Source of the DNA: Azospirillum brasilense
GTDB taxonomy: Bacteria > Pseudomonadota > Alphaproteobacteria > Azospirillales > Azospirillaceae
Assembly: GCF_003349955.1 (NCBI RefSeq)
Contig: NZ_QLKQ01000020.1
Coordinates: forward strand, 1-64,000
Reading direction: 5' to 3'
DNA: 64,000 nucleotides
Shown: positions 24,414 to 32,894 of the stretch, piece after piece
How the letters are laid out: every line of letters starts with the position of its first letter
How positions within the stretch are numbered: position 1 is the stretch's first letter
Program-made: the position numbers and the translations under genes
Notes under the pieces: generated by a model
Told to the model about the DNA's origin: nothing
What the model saw: the letters and a program-made list of their open reading frames with translations, nothing else
The model's database searches: none

Positions 24414-24444
24414 ACTCTAAAACCTCAACTTAACTTTAGGTCAA
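24414..24444 (-). promoter_or_regulatory. SoxR-type promoter of the reductase gene
   Basis: On the minus strand: -35 TTGACC (24444-24439), exactly 19 bases, then -10 TAGAGT (24419-24414). The over-long 19-bp spacer is characteristic of MerR-family targets. It contains most of the dyad whose plus-strand reading is CCTCAACTTAACTTTAGG (24423-24440), 16 of 18 bases identical to the SoxR consensus CCTCAAGTTAACTTGAGG. Confidence 0.7.
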
Positions 24445-24490
24445 GGGTTAAGAACGTCCGTCACAGGGCAATCGCATGTTATCTCCATAG

Positions 24491-24673
24491 CCCTCTCCCC
24501 TCCGGGGAGAGGGTGGCTCGGAGGGCCTCTCGCGCTGGCTGAAGGCCAGCGCTGACGGCGGCAGGCGGATGCCACGGGCATCCGCTGAGAGCCGGTGAGG
24601 GGGATGCGCTTTTGCCGGACGTTCCGTTGCGCGCAACCCCCTCACCCTAACCCTCTCCCCGGAGGGGAGAAGG
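24491..24673. repeat. REP/BIME-like palindromic repeat element
   Basis: Four hairpins in 183 bp: CCCTCTCCCC-TCC-GGGGAGAGGG (24491-24513), GCGCTGGC/GCCAGCGC (24532-24552), GCGGATGCC/GGCATCCGC (24565-24585) and CCCTCTCCCC-GGA-GGGGAGAAGG (24651-24673). The outer two are copies of each other. Typical of dispersed extragenic palindromes. It fills most of the 471-base gap before the PoxB-like gene; besides this and the SoxR promoter I see nothing in that gap. Confidence 0.6.
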
Positions 24674-24783
24674 AATTTCAAGTGCGATCACCCTGTCCCT
24701 GTCTCGGGGAACCGTCCCGGCTCCGCTCGGTTGCCGATGGATTGAGCGACTTCATCACGACCGTTTGCGACGGAGACTCCCGC

Positions 24784-26538
24784 ATGGCGAGCACGGCTTC
24801 CGACATCCTGGTGGATGTTCTGGTGGATTGGGGTGTGGACACGATCTTCGGCATGCCCGGCGACGGCATCAACGGCATCGTCGAGGCGTTGCGCCGCCGC
24901 CAGGACGAGATCCGCTTCATCCAGGTTCGTCACGAGGAGGCGGCGGCCTTCGCCGCCTGCGGCTACGCCAAGTTCACCGGGCGGCTGGGCGTGTGCATCG
25001 CCACCTCCGGCCCCGGCGGGCTGCATCTGCTGAACGGCCTCTACGACGCCAAGCTCGACCACCAGCCGGTGCTGGCGATCACCGGGCTGCAATACCACGA
25101 CCTCGTCGGCACCTACACCCAGCAGGACGTGGAGCTGGACAAGGTGTTCCAGGACGTCGCGCTCTACAACCAGCGCATCATGGGGGCGGCGCATGTCCGC
25201 AACATCGCCAATCTGGCCTGCCGCACCGCGCTCGCCCACCGCGGCGTGTCGCACATCACCATCCCCGTGGATTTGCAGGAGCAGGGCATCGGCGCCGACA
25301 TGCGGGCGCCGCGCAACGTGAAGGGCCACAACACCGCCCTGTTCGCCCCCCAGCTTCCCGTTCCGTCGGAGGCGCAGACCCGCCGCGCCGTGGAGATTCT
25401 CGACGCCGGCAAGCGCGTCGTCATCCTGGCCGGCCAGGGCGCGCTGAAGGCGACCGACCAGCTCGAACGGCTGGCCGACAAGCTGGGGGCGGTGATCGTC
25501 AAGGCGCTGCTGGGCAAGGCCGCGGTGCCGGACGACAGCCCCTTCACGACGGGGCAGGTCGGTCTGCTCGGCACCGCCCCCTCGCAGGAGGCGCTGGAGA
25601 CCTGCGACACGCTGCTGATCGCCGGTTCGACCTTCCCCTACATCGAGTATTACCCGAAGCCGGGGCAGGCCCGCGCCATCCAGATCGACATCGACGCGGC
25701 GCGCATCGGCCTGCGCTATCCGGTGGAGGCCGGGCTGGTCGGCGATTGCGGGCTGGCGTTGGACATCCTGACCGAGCGGGTGCGGCGGCACGAGGACCGC
25801 TCCTTCCTGAAGACGGCGCAGGCGGGCAAGGCGGAGTGGATGACGCTGATGGAGGAGCGCGGCACCCGCCCCGACCTGCCGATGAAGCCGCAGGTCGTCG
25901 CGTGGGAGCTGGGCAAGCGCCTGTCCGACACGGCCATCGTCGCTTGCGACAGCGGCACCATCGCCACCTGGTGGGCGCGGCAGATTCCGGCGCGGCGCGG
26001 CCAGATGCACTCCCTATCCGGCAACCTCGCCACCATGGCGCCGGGGCTTCCCTACGCCATCGCCGCGCAGCTCGCCCATCCCGGACGGCAGGTGGTGGCC
26101 TATGTCGGGGACGGCGGCTTTTCCATGCTGATGGCCGACTTCGCCACGGCGGTGAAGTACAAGCTGCCGATCAAGGTCATCATCAACAACAACAACTCGC
26201 TCGGCCAGATCAAGTGGGAGCAGATCGCCATGCTCGGCAATCCCGAGTATGTCTGCGACCTCCAGCCCATCGACTTCGCCAAGGTGGCCGAGGCGTGCGG
26301 CGGCCGGGGCTTCACCATCACCGACCCGAAGGATTGCGGCGCCACGCTGGACGCCGCCCTCGCCCACCCCGGACCGGTGGTGGTCGACTGCCTCGTCGAC
26401 ACCAACGAGCCGCCGATGCCGCCGAAGGTCCAGGCCAAGCAGGCGCTGCACTTCACCGAGGCGCTGGCCCGCGGCACCCCCGACGCCCTGAAGATCGCCG
26501 CCACCGTCTTCAAGGGCCGCGCCCGCGAGGTGATCTGA
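24784..26538 (+). CDS. ThDP-dependent pyruvate oxidase/dehydrogenase-like enzyme (PoxB-like)
   Basis: A 584-aa ThDP enzyme close in length to E. coli PoxB (572 aa). Cofactor-activating Glu lies in VRHEEAAAFAACGYAKFTG, then ATSGPGGLHLLNGLYDA, a central FAD/DHS-like domain (about 190-330) and the C-terminal ThDP/Mg motif GDGGFSMLMADF...IINNNNSLGQIKWEQ. The GGLHLLNGLYDAKLDH stretch is characteristic of the pyruvate oxidase branch. It probably decarboxylates pyruvate or a related 2-oxoacid, passing electrons to FAD and quinone. The ATG at 24784 has GGAG upstream; the longer frame from 24595 runs through a repeat element. Confidence 0.82.
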   Translation: MASTASDILVDVLVDWGVDTIFGMPGDGINGIVEALRRRQDEIRFIQVRHEEAAAFAACGYAKFTGRLGVCIATSGPGGLHLLNGLYDAKLDHQPVLAITGLQYHDLVGTYTQQDVELDKVFQDVALYNQRIMGAAHVRNIANLACRTALAHRGVSHITIPVDLQEQGIGADMRAPRNVKGHNTALFAPQLPVPSEAQTRRAVEILDAGKRVVILAGQGALKATDQLERLADKLGAVIVKALLGKAAVPDDSPFTTGQVGLLGTAPSQEALETCDTLLIAGSTFPYIEYYPKPGQARAIQIDIDAARIGLRYPVEAGLVGDCGLALDILTERVRRHEDRSFLKTAQAGKAEWMTLMEERGTRPDLPMKPQVVAWELGKRLSDTAIVACDSGTIATWWARQIPARRGQMHSLSGNLATMAPGLPYAIAAQLAHPGRQVVAYVGDGGFSMLMADFATAVKYKLPIKVIINNNNSLGQIKWEQIAMLGNPEYVCDLQPIDFAKVAEACGGRGFTITDPKDCGATLDAALAHPGPVVVDCLVDTNEPPMPPKVQAKQALHFTEALARGTPDALKIAATVFKGRAREVI

Positions 26539-26568
26539 GGCGCGGCCCGGTGGGGGTGAGGCGCCCGC

Positions 26569-27696
26569 TCAGGCGGCGCGCCCCACGCCCTGCTGCGAGC
26601 CCTGCTGGGGCGCCGCGTCGGTCATCGCGTAGTTGCGCCCGAAGCGGTTGGCGATGAAGTCGGCGTAGCGCACCTCCTCCTGCTTCACGAAGCCCCGCTG
26701 CGGCAGCGTGCCGTCGGCCAGCAGGTCGAGCACGGCGCACATGCCCGACGCGGTGGTGATCTGGATGCCGTTGTAGAAGGTGCCGCCGATCTCCCGCCCG
26801 TAGATCTTGTTGGCGTAGGTCTCCTGGAGCAGCCGCCCCCGCTTCGTCCCGGTCACCGTCACGAAGATCAGCACCACGTCCTGCAGCGTCGCCGGGATCG
26901 AGTGTTCCAGGATGTCCTTCAGCAGTTCCCGCCGGCTGCCCAGCCGCAGGTCGTGCAGCAGCGCCTTCATCAGGTCGCGGTGCCCCGGATAGCGGACGGA
27001 GCGGTAGTTGAGCGTCCGCACCTTCCCCGCCAGCGTCTCGCACAGCGTGCCCAGGCCGCCCGAGGTGTTGAACGCCTCGTACAGCACGCCGTCGAGGGAG
27101 AACTCCTCGCGCTCCTCCAGCGGCGGCACGGAGACGAGGCGGCCTTCGACGATGGCCTCGCAAGGCTCCAGATACTCGTTGATGACGCCCTCGGTGCTCC
27201 AGGTCAGGTTGTAGTTCAGGGCGTTGGAGGGGTATTTGGGCAGGGCGCCGACGCGCATCCGCACCGTGTCCAGCGCGTCGAAGCGCGAGGCCACGTCGTT
27301 GGCGACGATGGAGATGAAGCCCGGCGCCAGCCCGCATTGCGGGATGAAGGCCGAATGCGCGCCATCCGCCAGCTCCTTGACGCGCCGCGTGCTCGCCACG
27401 TCCTCGGTCAGGTCGAGGTAATGGGTGCCGGCGTCCCGCGCCGCCTCCGCCACGCCGACCGTCAGGTGATAAGGCAGCGCGCTCAGCACCGCGAACTTGC
27501 CGCGCATCGCCTCGGCGAGGCCGGTGGGGTCGGCGGCGTCCACCACGCGCGTCTCCATGCGCGGGTGGGCGGGCAGCCGCTCCAGCGCGTCGGCCGACCG
27601 GTCGGCGACGGTCACCCGGTAATCGCCCGTGGCCTTCAGGAAGTCGCCGATGGTCTCGCCGATCTTGCCGCCGCCCATCAGAAGAATGTCGCGCAT
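26569..27696 (-). CDS. Saccharopine dehydrogenase-like protein
   Basis: A 375-aa protein with an N-terminal Rossmann fold (ILLMGGGKIGETIGDFLKA) and the saccharopine dehydrogenase core (AVLSALPYHLTVGVAEAARD; GTHYLDLTEDV; PQCGLAPGF; SGGLGTLCETLAGKV). The length fits the bacterial LYS9-like family. Saccharopine dehydrogenase releases glutamate and aminoadipate semialdehyde during lysine breakdown. An ALDH7-type dehydrogenase, the next enzyme of that route, is encoded about 9 kb away in this window. GGGAG precedes the ATG. It is divergent from an Lrp-type regulator. Confidence 0.8.
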   Translation of the reverse strand: MRDILLMGGGKIGETIGDFLKATGDYRVTVADRSADALERLPAHPRMETRVVDAADPTGLAEAMRGKFAVLSALPYHLTVGVAEAARDAGTHYLDLTEDVASTRRVKELADGAHSAFIPQCGLAPGFISIVANDVASRFDALDTVRMRVGALPKYPSNALNYNLTWSTEGVINEYLEPCEAIVEGRLVSVPPLEEREEFSLDGVLYEAFNTSGGLGTLCETLAGKVRTLNYRSVRYPGHRDLMKALLHDLRLGSRRELLKDILEHSIPATLQDVVLIFVTVTGTKRGRLLQETYANKIYGREIGGTFYNGIQITTASGMCAVLDLLADGTLPQRGFVKQEEVRYADFIANRFGRNYAMTDAAPQQGSQQGVGRAA

Positions 27697-27827
27697 CGTC
27701 CCGTACTCCCTGCTTTCTGGTTTGCGTCGTTATGACGCAATCTTGACCGGACGGCCTGTCGATGTGCAGGGTGCAGGGTGCCGAAACGCTAAACAATGGT
27801 CAGCACAATGACAGAGAGACCGGCGAT

Positions 27828-28256
27828 ATGATGGATGAGCTGGATCAGCATCTTCTCGACGCGCTTCAGGACAACGCGCGGGAGCCCACCGCCGCGCTGG
27901 CCCGCCGCCTGCGCGTGTCGCGCAGCACGGTGCAGAGCCGCATCCAGCGGCTGGAGGAGCGCGGGGTGATCGCCGGCTACACGGTGCGGCTGTCGGACGA
28001 GACGGCGCGCCGGATGATCCGCGCCCACGTCTCCCTCAACCTGTCGCCCAAGCTGACCGCCGCCGTGGTTCAGGCGTTGAAGCGGATTCCGGAGGTGCGG
28101 GCGCTCCACGCCATCAGCGGCGCCCACGACCTGATCGCCGTGGTGCGGACCGGAAGCATGGAGGAGATGGACGCGCTGATCGACCGCATCGGCGCCATCG
28201 ACGGCATCGAGCGGACGACCTCGTCGATCATCATGGCGACGAAGTTCGAGCGGTGA
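27828..28256 (+). CDS. Lrp/AsnC-family regulator
   Basis: A 142-aa Lrp/AsnC regulator: N-terminal helix-turn-helix (LDQHLLDALQDNAREPTAAL; VSRSTVQSRIQRLEERGVI) followed by the RAM/effector domain (AHVSLNLSPKLTAAVV; ALHAISGAHDLIAVVRT). Start is one of two adjacent ATGs (27828 or 27831). It is divergent from the saccharopine dehydrogenase-like gene, so lysine or another amino acid is the likely effector and that gene the likely target; both inferred. Confidence 0.88.
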   Translation: MMDELDQHLLDALQDNAREPTAALARRLRVSRSTVQSRIQRLEERGVIAGYTVRLSDETARRMIRAHVSLNLSPKLTAAVVQALKRIPEVRALHAISGAHDLIAVVRTGSMEEMDALIDRIGAIDGIERTTSSIIMATKFER

Positions 28257-28423
28257 AAAAAGGGCTGTTTGCATTCGTGGTTGGAGAGCAAAAGGACGCG
28301 AACACACCGCAAGGCGCGTTCGTCCGGTTCCGAGCCCCGTCGAGGTCGGACCCCTTAGGCTTGTGCTTCCCCGTGCCTCTCCTGCATCGTGGGCTACGGT
28401 TGGAGACTGGAGATGAGAGCACG

Positions 28424-28807
28424 ATGGCTGTTCAGTTCGAGCGGGTAACGCCGATTTTGCCGGTCCGGGACGTGCGCGCCGCGCTCGCCCATTACCGGCG
28501 TCTTGGCTTCGAGGCGTCCGCCTACGATGATACGGTCGAGGAACCGATTTACGGCTTTCTTGCCTGGGGCGACGTGACCCTTCACGTGGCGCGGGTTCCC
28601 GACCTGGAACCGGCACGCTCAACGGCGGCCTGCTATCTCTACGTCAACGACGCTGACGCGTTGTATGCGGCGTGGCAGGCCGCCAAAGTCGATGGTCGTC
28701 TGACCGCACCTGCCGACACGCCCTATGGCCTGCGCGAGTTTGCCCACATCGATCCGGACGGCAATCTGCTGCGGATCGGCGCGCCCACAACTCCGAACCC
28801 CAGGTAA
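28424..28807 (+). CDS. VOC-family (glyoxalase/bleomycin-resistance-like) protein
   Basis: A 127-aa vicinal-oxygen-chelate protein: TPILPVRDVRAALAHYRRLG at the start, the middle strand LAWGDVTLHVAR, and the C-terminal REFAHIDPDGNLLRIG with the conserved metal or pseudo-metal Glu position replaced by Arg. It is most like bleomycin-resistance-type binding proteins, which sequester a ligand. The ATG at 28424 has GGAGA upstream; an upstream in-frame extension to 28253 lacks family similarity. Confidence 0.8.
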   Translation: MAVQFERVTPILPVRDVRAALAHYRRLGFEASAYDDTVEEPIYGFLAWGDVTLHVARVPDLEPARSTAACYLYVNDADALYAAWQAAKVDGRLTAPADTPYGLREFAHIDPDGNLLRIGAPTTPNPR

Positions 28808-28874
28808 GGTCGCAGCCGGGGCGCTGCGTCGCTGAGGGTCAGACCAACCGCGACATGCGGATGGCCGAAAAAAG

Positions 28875-28910
28875 AAAGCCCCTCTCCCTGGACGGGAAGA
28901 GGGGCTTTTT
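28875..28910. terminator. Bidirectional terminator between the VOC and IorB genes
   Basis: GCCCCTCT (28878-28885) pairs with AGAGGGGC (28898-28905), with further inner pairs CCC/GGG. AAAGAAA lies on the left and TTTTT on the right. Confidence 0.75.
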
Positions 28911-28925
28911 CCAACGTGACGACGC

Positions 28926-31133
28926 TTACACCATGCCCGAGCGTGTGAAGGGCAGGTGGTGCAGGCGCTTGCCGGTGGCGGCGAAGACCGCGTTGGCGAC
29001 CGCCGGGGCGGCGGTCGGCACGCCGGGCTCGCCGACGCCGGTCGGACGGGCGGCGGAGGGGAGGATGTGCACCTCGACCGGCGGCATCTCCGAATTGCGG
29101 AGCGGCTGGTAGGTGTCGAAGTTGCTCTGGTCCACCAGCCCGCCGGTCAGCGTGATCTCGTCGCGCAGTGCGTGACCGATGGCCCAGCCGGTGCCGCCGG
29201 AGATCTGCGCCTCGACGATGTTGGGGTTCACCACCTGCCCGCAATCCACCGCGCAGACCACGCGGTCGATGGTGATACGACCCTTGTCGTCCACCGAGAC
29301 TTCGGCGACGTGGGCGACGAAGCTGCTGAAGCTCTCATGCACGGCGATGCCGCGGCCCTTGCCCTTGGGCAGCGGCTGGCCCCCCCAGCCGGCCTTCTCG
29401 GCTGCCAGCTTCAGCACGCCCAGCAGGCGCGGGTGGTCCTTCAGCATCTCCAGCCGGAAGGCCACCGGGTCCTTGCCCGCCGCCGCCGCCAGCTCGTCGA
29501 TCATCACCTCCTTGGCGTAAGCGGTGTGGGTGTGGCCGACCGAGCGCCACCACAGGGTGGTGACCGGGGACGCCGGCGACTGCAGATCGACGTACAGGTT
29601 CGGCACGGCGTAGGCCATGTCCGAGGAGCCTTCGACCGAGGTCGCGTCCACGCCGTTCTTGACCATCACGGCTTCGAACGGGGTGCCGGACATGAAGCTC
29701 TGCCCGACGATCTTCTGCCGCCACGCCACCAGTGTGCCGGAAGCGTCGAGGCCGGCCTTCACCTTGTGCAGGAACAGCGGGCGGTAGCGGCCGCCGTGGA
29801 TGTCGTCCTCGCGCGTCCACACCAGATGGACCGGCGCCTTGCCGCCATAGGCCTTGGCGATGGACACCGCCTCGGCGATGTAGTCGGCGTCGGTCGTGGC
29901 GCGGCGGCCGAAGCTGCCGCCCGCCCAGACGGTGTTGATGACCACCTGCTCCGGCTTGCAGCCGAGCATGGCGGCGACGACCTTCTGCTCGACCCCCTGG
30001 AACTGCGAGCCGGCCCAGATGGTGCAGCCGCCGTCGGGCGTCAGCTCGACGGTCGCGTTCAGCGGCTCCATCGGGGCGTGGGCGAGGTAGGGGAAGACGA
30101 ACTCCGCCTCCACCACCTTGGCGGCGCCGGCTAGCGCCTTCTCCGCCTCGCCGGTGTTGGTGGCCACGTTGCCCGGCTGGTCGGCCAGCTTGCGGTAGTC
30201 GGCGATCATCTCGTCGGTGCCGCGCATCTCCGCCTTGGCGTCGTCCCACTCCACCGTCAGCGCCTCGCGGCCCTTCATGGCGGCCCAGGTGTTCTTGGCG
30301 ACGACGGCGACGCCCCTCGGCACGGTCAGCACCTCCAGCACGCCCGGCACCCGCTTCGCTGCGGCGGCGTCCACCGATTTCACCGTGCCGCCGAAGCGGG
30401 GGGAGCGGGCCATCACCGCGGTCACCTGGCCGGGGCGGCGGATGTCCATGGCGAAGATCGCCGTGCCGTCGGTCTTGGACACATGGTCCAGTCGGTGCAG
30501 CGACGGGTTGCCGATCAGCGTGTAGTCCTTGGCGTCCTTCAGCGCGACGTTCTGCGGGACGGGCAGCTTCGCCGCGTCCTCCGCCAACTCGCCGAAGCGG
30601 GCGCTGCGGTTCGAGGCGGCGTGGCGGACGACGCCCTTCTCCACCGTGACGGACGAGGCCGGGACCGACCAGCGCGCCGCGGCGGTGGCGACCAGCATGG
30701 CACGGGCGGCGGCGCCGGCCATGCGCAGCTCGTCCCAGCTGTTGGCGACGGCGGTGGAGCCGCCGGTGCCCTGGATACCGAAGAAGTGGTTGGCGTAGAG
30801 CGCGCCATCCGCCGGAGCGAAGGCGCCGCGCATCTGCGCCCAGTCGGCGTCAAGCTCCTCCGCGACGATGGTGGTCAGGCCGGTCATGATGCCCTGGCCC
30901 TTGTCCAGATGCTTGACCAGCACGGTGACCGTGTCGTCGGCGGCGATGCGGATGAAGGCTTGCGGGCGCGGGTCCGCCGGGCCGACGACCTTGGGGGCGG
31001 CGGCCTCGCTGGCGAACCCCGTCCGGGGCAGCATGGCGCCGAGAACCAGCGCGCCGCCGGCCCCCTTGAGGAAGCCGCGGCGCGACGGTGCTGCGACATC
31101 CGCCGCCGCCTGCTTGATGAGCTGATTCAGCAT
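28926..31133 (-). CDS. Molybdopterin-binding subunit of an IorB-type aldehyde/isoquinoline oxidoreductase
   Basis: A 735-aa large subunit of the xanthine oxidase family, isoquinoline 1-oxidoreductase (IorB) branch. A twin-arginine signal (SRRGFLKGAGGALVLGAML, about 17-36) directs the folded, cofactor-loaded enzyme to the periplasm. Molybdopterin-cofactor segments are visible: GIQGTGGSTAV, a WAGSQFQGVEQ block, GGSFGRRATTD and the late GVGEPGVPTAAPAVANAVFAA. It uses electrons from aldehydes or N-heterocycles; the exact substrate is unknown. It begins three bases after the stop of the [2Fe-2S] subunit, so the two form an operon. No cytochrome subunit follows. Confidence 0.9.
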   Translation of the reverse strand: MLNQLIKQAAADVAAPSRRGFLKGAGGALVLGAMLPRTGFASEAAAPKVVGPADPRPQAFIRIAADDTVTVLVKHLDKGQGIMTGLTTIVAEELDADWAQMRGAFAPADGALYANHFFGIQGTGGSTAVANSWDELRMAGAAARAMLVATAAARWSVPASSVTVEKGVVRHAASNRSARFGELAEDAAKLPVPQNVALKDAKDYTLIGNPSLHRLDHVSKTDGTAIFAMDIRRPGQVTAVMARSPRFGGTVKSVDAAAAKRVPGVLEVLTVPRGVAVVAKNTWAAMKGREALTVEWDDAKAEMRGTDEMIADYRKLADQPGNVATNTGEAEKALAGAAKVVEAEFVFPYLAHAPMEPLNATVELTPDGGCTIWAGSQFQGVEQKVVAAMLGCKPEQVVINTVWAGGSFGRRATTDADYIAEAVSIAKAYGGKAPVHLVWTREDDIHGGRYRPLFLHKVKAGLDASGTLVAWRQKIVGQSFMSGTPFEAVMVKNGVDATSVEGSSDMAYAVPNLYVDLQSPASPVTTLWWRSVGHTHTAYAKEVMIDELAAAAGKDPVAFRLEMLKDHPRLLGVLKLAAEKAGWGGQPLPKGKGRGIAVHESFSSFVAHVAEVSVDDKGRITIDRVVCAVDCGQVVNPNIVEAQISGGTGWAIGHALRDEITLTGGLVDQSNFDTYQPLRNSEMPPVEVHILPSAARPTGVGEPGVPTAAPAVANAVFAATGKRLHHLPFTRSGMV

Positions 31134-31136
31134 GGC

Positions 31137-31595
31137 TCAGGCCCCCATCGCCTTGGCGGCGTCCTTGATGGCCGCGCGGATGCGCGGGTAGGTGGCGCAG
31201 CGGCAGACGTTGCCGTCCATGGCCGCGTCGATGTCGTCGTCGGTGGGGTTGCGGTTGTCGGTCAGCAGCGCCACGGCGCTCATGATCTGGCCGGACTGGC
31301 AGTAGCCGCACTGCACCACGTCCAGCTTCTGCCAGGCGGCCTGGACGGCCTCGGCGGCTTTGCCGGACACGCCCTCGATCGTGGTGATCTTGGTGCCGGC
31401 GGCGGATTCCGCCGGGGTCTGGCAGGCGCGGACCGGCGTGCCGTCCATATGGACGGTGCAGGCGCCGCACTGGGCGATGCCGCAGCCGAACTTGGTGCCG
31501 GTCAGGTTCAGTTCGTCCCGCAGGACCCACAGAAGCGGCATGTCGCCGGGCACGTCGACGTCCCGGTCCTGCCCGTTGATGTTCAAACGAATCAT
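31137..31595 (-). CDS. [2Fe-2S] subunit of the IorAB-type oxidoreductase
   Basis: A 152-aa small subunit with two iron-sulfur clusters. The plant-type cluster uses [15 protein letters not shown] plus a distal Cys in VRACQTP. The C-terminal helical cluster uses [11 protein letters not shown] and [10 protein letters not shown]. This matches IorA/CoxS-like proteins in length and order. The ATG at 31595 gives the standard MIRLNINGQ beginning. It is the first gene of the operon and divergent from a LysR regulator 278 bases away. Confidence 0.92.
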   Translation of the reverse strand: MIRLNINGQDRDVDVPGDMPLLWVLRDELNLTGTKFGCGIAQCGACTVHMDGTPVRACQTPAESAAGTKITTIEGVSGKAAEAVQAAWQKLDVVQCGYCQSGQIMSAVALLTDNRNPTDDDIDAAMDGNVCRCATYPRIRAAIKDAAKAMGA

Positions 31596-31873
31596 CGGAT
31601 GATCCCTGTCTCTCGACTCTGCCTGTCGGGTATTATGGTGCGGGCCTTCGGCGGGCATTCCTTTGCGTGAATCCCGGCTGCGGAAAGACCTTGTGCAGTA
31701 TGGTCGCGTCCGGCGGGTGCGGCGAACAGCCCAGCGTGGGAGTCGGGCTTCTACGGAAGCGCCGGCCCTATCCGTTCGTTCGGCCCGCAAACGTGACCAC
31801 GATCATCCTAACCGCTTCGCTGCGAGCCGAATAGCCGGTACAATCCGCTTGGGCTTATGAACGTGGTGCATGA

Positions 31874-32767
31874 ATGAACCGGAACGACCTCGGCGATCTG
31901 GCGGCCTTCGCCGTCGTGGCGGAGGAGGGGAGCTTCACGCGGGCGGCGGCCCGGCTGGGCATGTCCCAATCCGCGCTCAGCCACGCCATGAAGGCGTTGG
32001 AGGATCGGCTGGGCCTGCGGCTGCTCGCCCGCACGACCCGCAGCGTGTCCACGACGGAAGCCGGGCAGCGGCTGCTCCGCACGCTGCGGCCGGCGCTGGA
32101 CGACATCGCCGCCGGGCTGGCCGCGGTTGGGGAACTGCGCGCGAAGCCCGCCGGCACGCTGCGCATCACCACCGGCAAGCACGCCGCCGTCCGGGTGCTG
32201 TGGCCCGTGCTGTCGCGCTTCCTCGCCGACTACCCGGAGGTGCAGGTGGAACTGTCCATCGACAGCAGCCTGACCGACATCGTCGCCAGCCGCTTCGACG
32301 CCGGGGTCCGGCTGGGTGAGCAGCTCGAGAAGGACATGATCGCGGTGCGCATCGGCCCCGACATCCGGGCGGCCATCGTCGGGGCGCCCTCCTACTTCGC
32401 GCGGCGTCCGGTGCCCTGCGCCCCGCAGGATCTGGCCGGGCACGACTGCATCAACTACCGCTTCACCACCTCCGGCGCCGTCTATGTCTGGGAGTTCGAG
32501 GAGGACGGCCATCCGGTGAACGTCCGGGTGTCGGGATCGCTGGTGTCCAACGACATGGACGTCATCATGGCCGCCGTCCTGGACGGGCGGGGGTTGGCCT
32601 ACATCTTCGAGGACGAGGTGGCGGAGCACGTCGCCGCCGGGCGGCTGGTCCGCGTGCTGGACGACTGGTGCACCCCGTTTCCCGGCTATTACCTCTACTA
32701 CCCGAGCCGCCGGCAGATCCCCCCGGCGCTGACCGCCCTGGTCGACGCGCTGCGCTACCGACTGTAG
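31874..32767 (+). CDS. LysR-family regulator (IorAB-linked)
   Basis: A 297-aa LysR regulator. Winged helix at about 5-64 (LAAFAVVAEEGSFTRAAARL; MSQSALSHAMKALEDRLGLRL; RTTRSVSTTEAG), then a substrate-binding domain with FDAGVRLGEQLEKDMIAV and PYYLYYPSRRQ-like end, typical of the DhcR/PerR-like branch. It is divergent from iorAB and probably controls that operon; the inducer is unknown. Confidence 0.88.
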   Translation: MNRNDLGDLAAFAVVAEEGSFTRAAARLGMSQSALSHAMKALEDRLGLRLLARTTRSVSTTEAGQRLLRTLRPALDDIAAGLAAVGELRAKPAGTLRITTGKHAAVRVLWPVLSRFLADYPEVQVELSIDSSLTDIVASRFDAGVRLGEQLEKDMIAVRIGPDIRAAIVGAPSYFARRPVPCAPQDLAGHDCINYRFTTSGAVYVWEFEEDGHPVNVRVSGSLVSNDMDVIMAAVLDGRGLAYIFEDEVAEHVAAGRLVRVLDDWCTPFPGYYLYYPSRRQIPPALTALVDALRYRL

Positions 32768-32894
32768 CGTCCGTGCAACTTACGCATGCTTATTCCGCGC
32801 TCCGGACGGATCCGAAAAAGAATTATTAACGTACCAAAAGATTAAGGTAATCGGATCAAGCGGCGTCGAGCCGCCGGAACGGGATGAACGCCGG

